Positions 8,629-17,685 of a stretch of 64,000 bases of DNA are shown piece after piece; position 1 is the first letter of the stretch, and every line of letters begins with the position of its first letter. Where the stretch lies: contig OZ244789.1 of the NCBI GenBank assembly GCA_965219705.1, forward strand, positions 124,001 to 188,000, given 5' to 3'. The notes beneath the pieces are model-generated. The model was not told where the DNA came from. It saw only the letters and a list, made by a program, of their open reading frames with translations, and did no database searches. The stretch comes from JAJECS01 sp965219705. Its GTDB lineage: Bacteria; Chloroflexota; UBA11872. Both the position numbers and the translations under genes were made by a program.

Positions 8629-10656
8629 CTAGCCACCCTCCGTGGCGACGATCATGAATCCGTAAGGATCGACCGTCAGCCGCGCGCCGGGCGGAACCAC
8701 GGTGGTGCTGCTGTCCTCCGTGACGATTGCCGGCCCGTTGAGCGCGTGACCGGCGCGCAGGTCGGCGCGATCGTAAAGCGACGTGGCGCGAAAGGCGCCG
8801 TCGAAGTAGACCGGCGACTGCCGGTACGGCGTTGGTCTCGAACCAGGCCCGGCGGCCTCGATCGGCTTGAGCTCGGGTTGGGCGGTCGCGCCGCGCGCCG
8901 CCAGACGCAGGTTCACGATCTCAACCGGCTCGGCCAGGTCGTAGCCGTAGACGCGGCGATGCGCCTCGTCAAACAAATCCTTGAGCTCGCTTGGACCAAC
9001 CCCCCGCGGCACGGGCAGCGTCAAGGTGTGCTCCTGTCCGCGATAGCGCAGGTCCATCTGACGCACGAATTCGTGCGAGTCCTCGAGCACGTCTTGCCGC
9101 ATGAGCACGGCCCGGCCGCTGGCCTCCAATTCGGCAAACAGCGACTCGATCTCACCCAGAGAGCCGCCGTCGGCGGCGACCACAACCGTTCGAACCAAAT
9201 CCTGGCGGAAGTCCGCGAACAACATGCCCCACGCGGAGAACGTTCCCGGCGCCGCCGGGACAACGACCTTGGAGATGCCGATTTCACGCGCGATGGCGAC
9301 CGCGTGCATCGGCCCCGCGCCGCCAAAGGCGAGCAGGCTGAAGTCACCGGGCGACAGCCCGCGGCCGACGGTGATCTCGCGCACCGCGTTGGCCATGTGG
9401 TTCGTCACGAGTCGCACGATCCCTTCCGCCGCTTGCTCGATGCTCATGCTCAGGGGCTCGGCCACGCCGCGCGTCACCGCCTCGGCGGCCAGATCGGGCT
9501 GGATCTGGAGTCCCAGGTCGGCGAACGTATCCGCACTGATGCGCCCGAGCACCAGGTTGGCGTCGGTGACGGTCGGCTCCCGTCCGCCGCGTCCATAGCA
9601 GGCCGGGCCCGGCCGCGCACCGGCGCTCTCCGGACCGACCCGCAGCGAGCCGCCGAACTCCACCCGCGCCAGTGAGCCGCCGCCCGCGCCGATGGCGTTG
9701 ATTTGCAGCATCGGCACCAGCACCGGCAGCCGGTTGATGGCCGTGTCGGTGGTCAGGCCCACGTCGCCGTCGATGACCAGACTCACGTCGCAGCTCGTGC
9801 CGCCCATGTCCAGGCTGATCATGTTGGCGTCGCCCAGCCGACGTGCCACCTGCGAGGCGCCGATCGCGCCGCCCGCCGGACCGGACAGCAGCGTCTGTAT
9901 CGACCGGGTCTTGGCCAGGGCCGTGTTCATGATGCCGCCGTTGCACTGCATCACGTAGAGCGAACGGCGATACCCGCGCCGCGCCAGTTGGCGCTCGAGG
10001 TCCTCCAGATAGGCGCTGATCAATGGCTGCAAGTAAGCGTTCATGACCACGGTGCTCGTGCGCTCGTACTCGCGCCATTCCCCGCTCACTTCGTGAGAGA
10101 GCGAGATGCTCACCCCATCCATGTGCTGTTCGAGGATTCGCTTGAGCTCCAGTTCATGCGTCGGATTGGCATAGGCGTGCAGGGTGCAAACCGCCACCGA
10201 GCGCACCCCGCGCTCCCTGAGCGCCCCCGCCGTTGCCTCAACCTCCGCCGTGTCGAGCGGAGCGAGCATCTGGCCGAATGCATCGATCCGCTCGTCGACC
10301 TCAAACACTAGGTCCCGCTGCACGAGCGGTCGGGGCTTCTGGTAGACGTAGCTGTACATATCGGGCTTGTCCATGCGGCCGATCGCGTAGACGTCGCGAA
10401 AGCCCCTGGTGGTCACCAGCCCGGTCGGGGCGCCCTTGTCCTCGAGAATGGCGTTGAGGCCGATGGTGGTGCCGTGCACGAAGAAGTCGACCTCGGCAAG
10501 CTCGACGCCGGAGCTCGCCAGGCACGCCAACACGCCCTCAGCAAGAGCGTCGGGGCTCGAAGACGACTTGGCCACCCGCAGCGCCCGCGTTTCATGGTCG
10601 AACAGCACGAGGTCGGTGAACGTGCCGCCGATGTCCACGGCCAGGCTCTGGCTCAT
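8629..10656 (-). CDS. hyuA: Hydantoinase A/oxoprolinase family protein
   Basis: 675 residues from the ATG at 10656, which overlaps the upstream ABC-ATPase stop by 4 bases; the longer frame upstream is only overlap with that gene. Family motifs are intact: LAVDIGGTFTDLVLFD at the N-terminus (phosphate-binding), HGTTIGLNAILE, LSGPAGGAIGA, SLDMGGTSCDVSL and GAGGGSLAR. HyuA is the ATP-hydrolysing, ring-activating partner of HyuB. It is preceded directly by a complete dipeptide-type ABC transporter, so the substrate is probably imported by that transporter. Candidates include 5-oxoproline and hydantoins, including N-methylhydantoin. Confidence 0.92.
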   Translation of the reverse strand: MSQSLAVDIGGTFTDLVLFDHETRALRVAKSSSSPDALAEGVLACLASSGVELAEVDFFVHGTTIGLNAILEDKGAPTGLVTTRGFRDVYAIGRMDKPDMYSYVYQKPRPLVQRDLVFEVDERIDAFGQMLAPLDTAEVEATAGALRERGVRSVAVCTLHAYANPTHELELKRILEQHMDGVSISLSHEVSGEWREYERTSTVVMNAYLQPLISAYLEDLERQLARRGYRRSLYVMQCNGGIMNTALAKTRSIQTLLSGPAGGAIGASQVARRLGDANMISLDMGGTSCDVSLVIDGDVGLTTDTAINRLPVLVPMLQINAIGAGGGSLARVEFGGSLRVGPESAGARPGPACYGRGGREPTVTDANLVLGRISADTFADLGLQIQPDLAAEAVTRGVAEPLSMSIEQAAEGIVRLVTNHMANAVREITVGRGLSPGDFSLLAFGGAGPMHAVAIAREIGISKVVVPAAPGTFSAWGMLFADFRQDLVRTVVVAADGGSLGEIESLFAELEASGRAVLMRQDVLEDSHEFVRQMDLRYRGQEHTLTLPVPRGVGPSELKDLFDEAHRRVYGYDLAEPVEIVNLRLAARGATAQPELKPIEAAGPGSRPTPYRQSPVYFDGAFRATSLYDRADLRAGHALNGPAIVTEDSSTTVVPPGARLTVDPYGFMIVATEGG

Positions 10657-11669
10657 GTTGGCGCCGCCTGGTGCTCCGGCTCGGAGTAGAGGAAGCAGGC
10701 GACCCGATGGCCTGGCTTGGCTTCCAGCAGCGACGGTTCTTCGCGCCGACAACGGTCCATCACGAACGAACAGCGCGTCTGGAAGCGGCACCCGGTGGGA
10801 ATGTTGGCGGGGCTGGGCGGTTCGCCCGGCAACAAGATGCGCTCCCGTTTGGTGAACGGATCCGGGATCGGTATCGACGCGATCAGCGCCTGCGTGTACG
10901 GGTGCAGGGCGTCGTCGAAGATATCCGCGACAGCGCCGATTTCCACGATCGCCCCGAGATACATCACCGCCACACGGTCGCAGGTGTGCCGCACGATGGT
11001 GAGGTCATGCGAGATCAGCAGGTAGGAAACTCCGGTCTCGCCCTGGACCTGCTCCAGCAGATCGACGACGGTGAGCTTCAAGGACGAGTCCAGGGCCGAG
11101 GTCGGTTCATCCAGCACGATGAAGTCGGGCTCGGTCGCCAGCGCCCGCGCGATCGCCACTCGTTGCTGCTGGCCGCCGCTCAGTTGATGTGGATATCGGC
11201 TGCGGTGCATCGGTTCGAGCCCCACTTGGCCCAACAGCTCGAGCACCCGCCTCCCCACGGCCGGGCCGCGGGCCAGGGCGTGAATGCGCAGCGGCTCGGC
11301 CAGGGTGGCTTGAACGTTACGCATTGGGCTCAGCGATTGGCCCGCGTCCTGGAAGACGATCTGCATGCGGCGACGCAACTCGCGCAACCGCTGGCCGGTG
11401 GCCTGCGTCACGTCCTCGTCGCCAAACACGACCGATCCGGCGGTGGGCTGGAGCAGCCGCAGGATGCACCTCCCCAGCGTGGATTTGCCGCAGCCGCTCT
11501 CCCCCACCAGCCCAAAGGTCTCGTGCGCGCCCACCTCGAACGTCACCCCGTCCACCGCGCGCAGCGGCCCGTCGTGTCGGAGCTGCTCGGGCGTCCCACG
11601 GAGCTCGCGCTGACCACGCGGGGAGAAGTACTTGAACAGCTTGGTGACGCTAAGGAGCGGCGAATTCAC
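10653..11669 (-). CDS. Oligopeptide/dipeptide ABC transporter ATP-binding protein (DppF/OppF type)
   Basis: 338 residues from the GTG at 11669; the open frame runs ~90 codons further upstream but that part only overlaps the preceding ATPase gene. It shows Walker A GESGCGKST, signature LSGGQQQR, Walker B FIVLDEPTSALD, the H-loop ISHD, and the C-terminal oligopeptide_TP domain ending in a PTGCRFQTRCSF motif with cysteines. It would form the ATPase dimer with the DppD-type protein encoded just upstream. The start overlaps the DppD-type gene by 20 bases and the stop overlaps hyuA by 4, so translation is coupled along this operon. Confidence 0.92.
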   Translation of the reverse strand: MNSPLLSVTKLFKYFSPRGQRELRGTPEQLRHDGPLRAVDGVTFEVGAHETFGLVGESGCGKSTLGRCILRLLQPTAGSVVFGDEDVTQATGQRLRELRRRMQIVFQDAGQSLSPMRNVQATLAEPLRIHALARGPAVGRRVLELLGQVGLEPMHRSRYPHQLSGGQQQRVAIARALATEPDFIVLDEPTSALDSSLKLTVVDLLEQVQGETGVSYLLISHDLTIVRHTCDRVAVMYLGAIVEIGAVADIFDDALHPYTQALIASIPIPDPFTKRERILLPGEPPSPANIPTGCRFQTRCSFVMDRCRREEPSLLEAKPGHRVACFLYSEPEHQAAPT

Positions 11670-12648
11670 GGATAACCGTCTCCTGGCAGAGGACGTGATG
11701 ACCCGGCGCCACTTCGAGCCTCGGCGGTCTCGCCGGCCGGCAGACCGGCAGCACGTACGCACAGCGGTCGGCGAATCGGCAGCCCGGCGGCGGATGCAAC
11801 AGGTTGGGAACGACCCCCGGAATGCGCTCGATGTCCGACAGTGGGCGATCGCGATCAACGCGCAATGTCGAGTCCAAGAGCGCGCGCGTATAGGGATGGC
11901 GGGGATCTCGAAAGACGGCGCCGACCGGCCCGACCTCGACAACGTGCCCGGCGTGCATCACGGCCACGCGGTCACACATCTCGGCAATGACGCCCATGTC
12001 GTGCGTAATCAACAGGATGGAGGCGCCATGCGTCTCCTTGAAGAGGCGGAGGTGCTCCAGGAGCTGCGCGCCCACGGTCTCGTCCAGCGCCGTGGTCGGC
12101 TCATCGGCGATTAGCAGCCGCGGACTCGAGGACAGCATCATCGCGACCATCACGCGCTGGCACATGCCCCCCGAGAGTTGATGCGGGTACATCGTGAGCG
12201 CTGCCTCGGGGTCGGGCATGCCGAGGTCGCGCAACGTCTGCATGGACTGGCGGCGGACTTCGGCTCCGCCAAGATCGTGATGGGCGCGCAACGCGCGGGA
12301 GAGCTGCACCGCCACCGTGCGCACCGGATCGAGGGAGGCCCGGGGATTCTGGAAGATCATTCCGATCTCGCGTCCACGGATGGTGCGCAACACGCGCTCC
12401 GGGAGCTGGCGCAGGTTGCGACCGCCAAACACCACGTCGCCCCCCACGATGCGCCCGGGCGGAGGCACCAGCCCCAGGATTGAAAGGGCGGTGACCGACT
12501 TTCCCGAACCGCTCTCGCCGACGAGACCGAAAGTCTCATTGGACCCGATCTCGAAGCTGATGCGATCCACCGCCTCGAGCGTGCCGTCGCGAGTGCTGAA
12601 GTGGACCTGCAGCTCGGAGACCCTGAGCAGGGGGCCGTCGGCGCTCAC
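11650..12648 (-). CDS. Oligopeptide/dipeptide ABC transporter ATP-binding protein (DppD/OppD type)
   Basis: 332 residues from the GTG at 12648, which forms a GTGA overlap with the permease stop. Walker A is GESGSGKS, the signature is LSGGMCQR, Walker B is LLIADEPTTALD, and the C-terminal region has the PPGCRFADRC cysteine motif. The Q-loop segment MIFQNPRASLDP is typical of peptide importers. Its partner is the DppF-type ATPase encoded next. The SVTALSILGLVPPPGRI stretch after Walker A is also standard for DppD. Confidence 0.92.
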   Translation of the reverse strand: MSADGPLLRVSELQVHFSTRDGTLEAVDRISFEIGSNETFGLVGESGSGKSVTALSILGLVPPPGRIVGGDVVFGGRNLRQLPERVLRTIRGREIGMIFQNPRASLDPVRTVAVQLSRALRAHHDLGGAEVRRQSMQTLRDLGMPDPEAALTMYPHQLSGGMCQRVMVAMMLSSSPRLLIADEPTTALDETVGAQLLEHLRLFKETHGASILLITHDMGVIAEMCDRVAVMHAGHVVEVGPVGAVFRDPRHPYTRALLDSTLRVDRDRPLSDIERIPGVVPNLLHPPPGCRFADRCAYVLPVCRPARPPRLEVAPGHHVLCQETVIREFAAP

Positions 12649-13547
12649 TGCCGCCGCCGCCGTGGGTTGAGCACGTCCAGCAGGCCGTTGCCGACCAGAT
12701 TGAACCCGAGCACGGTGACGAAGATCATGAGCCCGGGAAACATGGAGATCCACCACTCGCCCGTACGCACATAGGGCGAACCCTCGCTGACCATGATTCC
12801 CCACTCGGGGGCCGGCGGCTTGACGCCCACGCCGATGAAACTCAGCCCGGCCGTCTCCAAGATCACGTAGCCGAACGTCAACGTGGCTTGCACCACCAAT
12901 GGCGGCAACGAGTTGGGCACCAGGTGAACCGCCAAGACACGCAACGGTGAACTGCCGATGGCGCGGGCGGCTTCCACATACAGACTCTCCTTGCGGTGCA
13001 GAATCTCAGCCCGCGTGATCCGCACCATCGGCGGGATGGCGATGACCGTCAGGGCAACCACCAGGCTGAGCATGCCGCCTTGCCGGATTGTCACGGCGAT
13101 GCCGATGGCCAGGATCAGCGGAGGAAACGAAAACACGACATCCATGGCTCGCATGACCAACTCGTCCAGCACGCGACCGGCGAACCCGGCCAGGGCGCCC
13201 AGCACCACGCTCAGCACGAACGCCACGGACACCACAATGCTCGCGACCGCCAGGTCGACCCGCGCCCCGTGCACAACTCGCGAGAAGATGTCCCGACCAA
13301 ACTGATCCGTTCCCATCAGGTGCTGCGCGGACGGTGGTTGCGTGGTATTGAGCAGGTCGCCGCTCACCGGATTCGCCGGTGCGATCAGGGGCGCGAAGAT
13401 GGCGAACACCACCACGATCGCGATCAAGATCAGGCCAATGACGGTGAGAGTGTTTTGGCTCACCTGGTACCACACGGCAGCAACGCGCCGGCCTGGGAGA
13501 TCCAGGGCGCCGCGCAGTCGGGCCGGGACGAGGTCGGCGGTGGCCAT
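12645..13547 (-). CDS. Peptide-type ABC transporter permease (DppC type)
   Basis: 300 residues. An OppC_N segment with the first membrane helix (about residues 32-55) is followed by a DPP permease domain with five further helices. The coupling-helix EAA motif lies near AARAIGSSPLRVLAVHLVPNSLPP. The GADQFGRDIFSR-like segment (GTDQFGRDIFSRVVHG) is diagnostic for DppC. It starts one base after the DppB-type stop and overlaps the DppD-type gene by 4 bases. Confidence 0.92.
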   Translation of the reverse strand: MATADLVPARLRGALDLPGRRVAAVWYQVSQNTLTVIGLILIAIVVVFAIFAPLIAPANPVSGDLLNTTQPPSAQHLMGTDQFGRDIFSRVVHGARVDLAVASIVVSVAFVLSVVLGALAGFAGRVLDELVMRAMDVVFSFPPLILAIGIAVTIRQGGMLSLVVALTVIAIPPMVRITRAEILHRKESLYVEAARAIGSSPLRVLAVHLVPNSLPPLVVQATLTFGYVILETAGLSFIGVGVKPPAPEWGIMVSEGSPYVRTGEWWISMFPGLMIFVTVLGFNLVGNGLLDVLNPRRRRQ

Positions 13548-13548
13548 G

Positions 13549-14565
13549 TCAGGCCACCCGGATCCGCGGATCGATCGCGAAGTAGAGCATGTCGACGGCC
13601 AGGTTGATCAGCGCGAACAACACCCCGACGATCAGGACCAGGCTCTGGATGGGCGCGAAGTCGAGGCCAATGACGCTGCGGTACAGATACAGACCGATGC
13701 CGTTCCAGGTAAAGACAATCTCAACCAGAACCGCGCCCCCAACCAGGTAGCCGAGTTGCAGGCCCGCCATGGACACCACTGGGATCAGCGCATTGCGAAG
13801 GGCGATCTTGAGCACGACCTGCGTGCGTGAGAGACCCAACGCCCGCGCCGCGCGGACAAAGTCTGAATCGAGGGACTCGATCATGGCGGCGCGCGTCATG
13901 CGCGTGATCGGCGCCAGCGGCAGGATGCCCAACGTGACGGCAGGCAGCACCAGATAGAGCAGGCTGGATCTCAGGCTCTCCCAATTGCCGGTCAGCAGAC
14001 TATCGACGACGTGGAGACCGGTGATCCGCGTGGGTGCGTCCACGTCCGGCGCCAGGCGTCCAAGCGGCGCCGGCAGGACATGCAGTTGGGTCACGAACGC
14101 GATGATCAGCAGCAGGCCGATCCAGAACACCGGCGCGGAGATGCCCAGGATGCCGAGCAGCGTCGCCAGGTGATCAAACGGGCCGTTGCGCCGCAGCGCG
14201 GCTGCGACGCCGAGGGACACGCCGAGCACGACGGCGATGAGCAACGCGGCCAGGGCTAGCTCGATGGTCGCCGGGAACCGCTCCAGGAAGTCCTCCGCCA
14301 CCGGATTGTGGGTGCGCCACGAATCACCGAGATCGCCGCGAAACAAGTTGCCCATGTAGGTGACGTATTGCTCCGGCAACGATCTGTCGAGGCCCATCTC
14401 GGCCCGTTTCAGCTGCACCAGCTCCTCGGTGGCGAAGACCCCCAACCGCGAACGGGCCGGGTCGCCGGGAATCACGTGCACCAAGAGGAATGCCACGATC
14501 GAGATGCCGAAGACGACGAACACCAGCAACGCCAGCCGTCGCAACAGATATCGCCGCCGCGTCAT
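13549..14565 (-). CDS. Peptide-type ABC transporter permease (DppB type)
   Basis: 338 residues with the DppB layout: N-terminal RRYLLRRLALLVFVVFGISI helix, the VIPGDPA motif, the GDLGDSW segment, and five more helices with the EAA-type loop ARALGLSRTQVVLKIALRNALIPV. It forms the membrane channel with the DppC-type permease. It is separated from the solute-binding protein gene upstream by about 290 bases that contain a long inverted repeat (14664-14836), unlike the gapless joins further down the operon. Confidence 0.92.
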   Translation of the reverse strand: MTRRRYLLRRLALLVFVVFGISIVAFLLVHVIPGDPARSRLGVFATEELVQLKRAEMGLDRSLPEQYVTYMGNLFRGDLGDSWRTHNPVAEDFLERFPATIELALAALLIAVVLGVSLGVAAALRRNGPFDHLATLLGILGISAPVFWIGLLLIIAFVTQLHVLPAPLGRLAPDVDAPTRITGLHVVDSLLTGNWESLRSSLLYLVLPAVTLGILPLAPITRMTRAAMIESLDSDFVRAARALGLSRTQVVLKIALRNALIPVVSMAGLQLGYLVGGAVLVEIVFTWNGIGLYLYRSVIGLDFAPIQSLVLIVGVLFALINLAVDMLYFAIDPRIRVA

Positions 14566-14663
14566 CGCGCACTCGTCTCCTGGTCCTGCGCCTGTCCGCC
14601 CGCGACCGCGCTCAGCCTATCGGTTCGATTCGTGCGGCTACGTGGCGCTGCGGACACCGCAGG

Positions 14664-14836
14664 ACCCGAGCAAGGGCCTTTCCTCCTGATTGAAGACCTT
14701 TGCATAGCCAGCCGTCATTCCCGCGAAAGCGGGAATCTAGGCTCCGCCCAGCCTGGAACCGCACGAGGTTCCCCCAGACATTCTGAGCCTGGCCGGGTTA
14801 TGCAAAGGTCTCGATTGGCAAGACCCTTGCTCGGGT
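14664..14836. repeat. Long inverted repeat in operon gap between binding-protein and permease genes
   Basis: The left arm (14664-14709) and right arm (14797-14836) are imperfect reverse complements: both contain ACCCGAGCAAGGG or its complement at the outer end and TGCAAAGGTC or its complement at the inner end. The space between carries another palindrome with arms ATTCCCGC and GCGGGAAT at 14718-14736, a family found elsewhere in the window. On the transcribed strand the arms could fold into a long hairpin just after the binding-protein gene. This would protect the upstream mRNA or reduce read-through to the permeases. It could also be a small non-coding mobile element. Confidence 0.65.
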
Positions 14837-14855
14837 GGCTCCCACGTATCGGGCC

Positions 14856-16613
14856 TCAGCTCCTCACACGGATATCCTCGAACCGCGGCCAGACATCCAT
14901 GATCCGAACGTCCTCGACGGCGTTCATGCTCACCACGTGTGAGTCGACGTCCAGAAACGGCACGCGCGGCGCTTGGTCGGCGATTCGCTGTTGGATCTCG
15001 GCGACCTGGTCGAGCTTGCTCGACGCATCCAACTCGGCCACGGCAGCCGTGATCAGATCGTCGGTCTCCGACGTGCCCCACTTGCTCCAGTTGGATCGCG
15101 AGTCGGACTTGTAGCCGAAGATCATGAAATACGCCGCGTCGAAGATCAGGGGCGGCCAGTTCATGGTCGCCGCGACGCACTGGGCCTGCTGGGACCCATC
15201 CTCTCGCAGGTCACAGCCCTCCAACACCGCCGCCGACGAGAGCTTCTGAATCTCCATGTTGACGTTGATCTTGCTCAGCTCGCCCGCAAGCACCTGCAGG
15301 GCTTGCCCCTGGATGGCCGAGCTCTCGTCCTGGCTGACGGTGAAGCTCAGGCCGTCCGCGTGGCCGGCGTCCGCGAGCAGCTGGCTGGCCTTGTCCAGGT
15401 TGTAGTCGTACTGCTGGTAGTACGGCTGGTAGCCGGCGCAGATGGACGGCACCGGACCCTCGGCGGCGAGGGCGAATCCAAACGTCAATTGGTCGACGAG
15501 CTGCTGACGCGGCAGGGCGTGGTTGAGCGCCTGGCGCACCCGCAAGTCGTCGAACGGCGGCTCGCTCATGTTGAGCGCGAGGTAATGATGCTCGCTGCCC
15601 GGGGCATGGTGCACGGTGAAGGCAGGGTCGTCGTCAAACTCCTTCAGATCCTTCAGCAGCAGCTGCTCCGTCATGTCGATCGCCCCCTCGCGCAGCAGCA
15701 GCGCTCGCTGGGTGGCATCGGTGATGACGGTTCCCTCGATCGCCCCGACGCCCGGCCGGGCTGAGTAGTCGGAGCCGCCCCAGTAGTCCTGCCGGCCGCG
15801 CAGGAGAAATCGCGTCGACTCGAACTCCTCGACAATCCAGGGGCCGGTGCCGATCGACGCCGCGCCCTCCACGGTCGCCGCCCACTCCTGCGCCCAGGGA
15901 TCATTGCCGGTCGCGTGCGCCTGCAGCGCCTTGCTGTTCATGATCGGCGCATAGGGCCCCATCTCGGTCGCGGACAGAATGGTGAACGAATTGGCCTGCG
16001 GCGTGACGTACAACTTCACGGTGAAGTCATCGATGACCTCGGGCTTGGTCTCCGCCGTATAGTTGCCGATCACGCCCAGAATGAAGGCCGGAATGCCGGG
16101 AATTGTGAGCGATCGCTCGATGCTGTAGGCGACGTCGTTAGCTGTCAACGGGGTGCCGTCGCCAAAGGTTATTCCCTGGCGAATCCGATACGTGACCGAG
16201 TTCGCATCGTCCGCAATCTCGTAGCCTTCAGCCAGCCACGGAACCACCGAATTGTGGTCCTTCGTGCGCGTCCCCTTGCTCGTGGCCTTGTATCCGTAGC
16301 GCGTCAAGTTCTCGAGGATGTTGGCGATCACCGCCCGGCTGGGCTCGGAGTTCGGGTCGGCCTGATTGTCAAGCGAGCCCATCTCGGCTGAAGCGCCGAA
16401 GCGTAGGACCTGCTGCTCGGCGCCTCCGGGAACCATCACCTCAACAGGAACTTCCTTGACGACGACCTTCTCGACTTCGACGGTCTTCGTCACAACCTTC
16501 TCGACGACTTTTTCTTCCCCACAGGCAGCCAAGGCGGCGGTCGCTCCCACTCCAGCCGTTGCGAGAATCGCGGCTCTAAGAGCCTGTCGCCGTGACATCA
16601 ACTTCGCGTTCAT
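14856..16613 (-). CDS. ABC transporter solute-binding lipoprotein, peptide family (SBP_bac_5)
   Basis: 585 residues from the ATG at 16613, with GGGAGG six bases upstream. The signal region reads MSRRQALRAAI then a hydrophobic stretch and the lipobox LAAC; the paired arginines suggest possible Tat export. After the lipidated cysteine comes a Val/Glu/Lys-rich tether (EKVVEKVVTKTVEVEKVV), a style common in Chloroflexota binding proteins. The mature part is a family-5 periplasmic binding domain (dipeptide, oligopeptide or nickel type), with the usual LRFGASAEMGSLDN start and the GDGTPLTANDVAYS motif. It captures the substrate for the DppBCDF-type transporter encoded downstream. Confidence 0.92.
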   Translation of the reverse strand: MNAKLMSRRQALRAAILATAGVGATAALAACGEEKVVEKVVTKTVEVEKVVVKEVPVEVMVPGGAEQQVLRFGASAEMGSLDNQADPNSEPSRAVIANILENLTRYGYKATSKGTRTKDHNSVVPWLAEGYEIADDANSVTYRIRQGITFGDGTPLTANDVAYSIERSLTIPGIPAFILGVIGNYTAETKPEVIDDFTVKLYVTPQANSFTILSATEMGPYAPIMNSKALQAHATGNDPWAQEWAATVEGAASIGTGPWIVEEFESTRFLLRGRQDYWGGSDYSARPGVGAIEGTVITDATQRALLLREGAIDMTEQLLLKDLKEFDDDPAFTVHHAPGSEHHYLALNMSEPPFDDLRVRQALNHALPRQQLVDQLTFGFALAAEGPVPSICAGYQPYYQQYDYNLDKASQLLADAGHADGLSFTVSQDESSAIQGQALQVLAGELSKINVNMEIQKLSSAAVLEGCDLREDGSQQAQCVAATMNWPPLIFDAAYFMIFGYKSDSRSNWSKWGTSETDDLITAAVAELDASSKLDQVAEIQQRIADQAPRVPFLDVDSHVVSMNAVEDVRIMDVWPRFEDIRVRS

Positions 16614-16780
16614 CTCCAACCTCCCAATCATCACCGTCGGACGTGCCCGATTCACCTCAGGCGCCGGAGACCCTCGCTGCACAATGAATCTTCGCTCTCG
16701 TGGCTATGTTCGTCCTGCCCGCCGGACTGCGGCTCGCAGAGCCCCCGAGTTCCCGCCACATTGCCTCAATCTTGGCGAGA

Positions 16781-16806
16781 GTCATCCAACCGTGCGCGTG
16801 GTCATC
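16781..16806 (-). promoter_or_regulatory. Paired GTCATC half-sites upstream of the binding-protein gene
   Basis: GTCATC occurs at 16781-16786 and again at 16801-16806, exactly 20 bases (about two helix turns) apart, in the 224-base gap between the GntR-type regulator gene and the binding-protein gene. The same hexamer forms both arms of the palindrome at 17686-17698 ahead of the regulator gene. This could be a regulator binding region for the operon, but two 6-base matches can arise by chance. Confidence 0.3.
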
Positions 16807-16837
16807 GAAACGATTCCGAACATCCGCCATTTATCTC

Positions 16838-17662
16838 TCAGGGTTCGCTATGGCGACCTCCTTCCAGCACCAGCCACTGCTTCCTTGATTCGAGCGAGTC
16901 AAGCCGCCGGCCGGCGCCATCCGGCCCTCCCGCGTCAGACGCGCGACGGAGTCGGTCCATGGCGCGGCGAATGTCGGCTTCGGTTCGTGAAAGGTGCCGC
17001 GACATCGCATCCGCCGCCGCGTCGGCGTCCCCATGCATGATGGCGTCGACGATCTCGCCGTGAGCTTGGGCGGCGTAGACAATTGGGTCCGATGTGCTTC
17101 CTTGCGTGGACAGCCGGATCACCGTCCGCAGCAGCGGAAACAGCGGTGACAGCGCTCGGTAGAGGAAGCGATTCTCCGTTGCCTCGAGGATTGCCGCGTG
17201 GAGGTCGATATCCCGCTGGTTGAAGAGCGTCGGATCGTCACCGATCGCCGTGGGGATGGCCGCCAGCGCTTCGTCGATCCTTCGCTTCTGTTCCGGCACC
17301 GCATGCCTCGCCGCCAGCGCCGCCGCTTGCACCTCAACGGCGCGTCGCGCTTCGAGCAGCTCATCCACCAGCGCCGGAAACTGCGGACTCTCGTGAAACG
17401 CATCGATGACCCCACGGTCGAGAACGTTCCAGTCGTGCGGATCGCGCACGATCGTGCCTATTCCCTGGTGAACCCCGACCAGGCCGCGAGCGGCCAGGAT
17501 CCGCAGGGCTTCACGGACGACCGCACGGCTGATCCCGAACTCGGCCCCCATGATGGGTTCCGGGGGCAAGAAATCGCCAGGGGCTATCTCTTCCCGCACG
17601 ATGCGTCGGGTATATGCAACGACCACTGCGTCATGCAGACGTGATCGAATCGGCCGCGCCAT
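16838..17662 (-). CDS. GntR-family transcriptional regulator with FCD ligand domain
   Basis: 274 residues. The N-terminal winged helix-turn-helix is visible as ILPPEPIMG-like wing (GDFLPPEPIMGAEFGISR) then VVREALRILAARGLVGVHQGIGTIV (residues ~30-70). The C-terminal half is an all-helical FCD domain with metal/effector residues of the type DxxxH (RDIDLHAAI) and later histidines in the AHGEIVDAI and SRHLSRTE helices. FCD regulators usually respond to small carboxylates of the pathway they control. It is first in the direction of the transporter-hydantoinase operon and most likely controls it and itself. A perfect 13-base palindrome lies 23 bases upstream. Confidence 0.9.
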   Translation of the reverse strand: MARPIRSRLHDAVVVAYTRRIVREEIAPGDFLPPEPIMGAEFGISRAVVREALRILAARGLVGVHQGIGTIVRDPHDWNVLDRGVIDAFHESPQFPALVDELLEARRAVEVQAAALAARHAVPEQKRRIDEALAAIPTAIGDDPTLFNQRDIDLHAAILEATENRFLYRALSPLFPLLRTVIRLSTQGSTSDPIVYAAQAHGEIVDAIMHGDADAAADAMSRHLSRTEADIRRAMDRLRRASDAGGPDGAGRRLDSLESRKQWLVLEGGRHSEP

Positions 17663-17685
17663 CTAGGCCATCATGCGATCATTAG

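Noticed and set aside
6782..8632. 616-codon open frame on the plus strand opposite hyuB
   Set aside because: It lies antisense to a clear hyuB gene, has no motif or family pattern, and is rich in Arg/His/Ala as expected for the reverse strand of GC-rich coding DNA.
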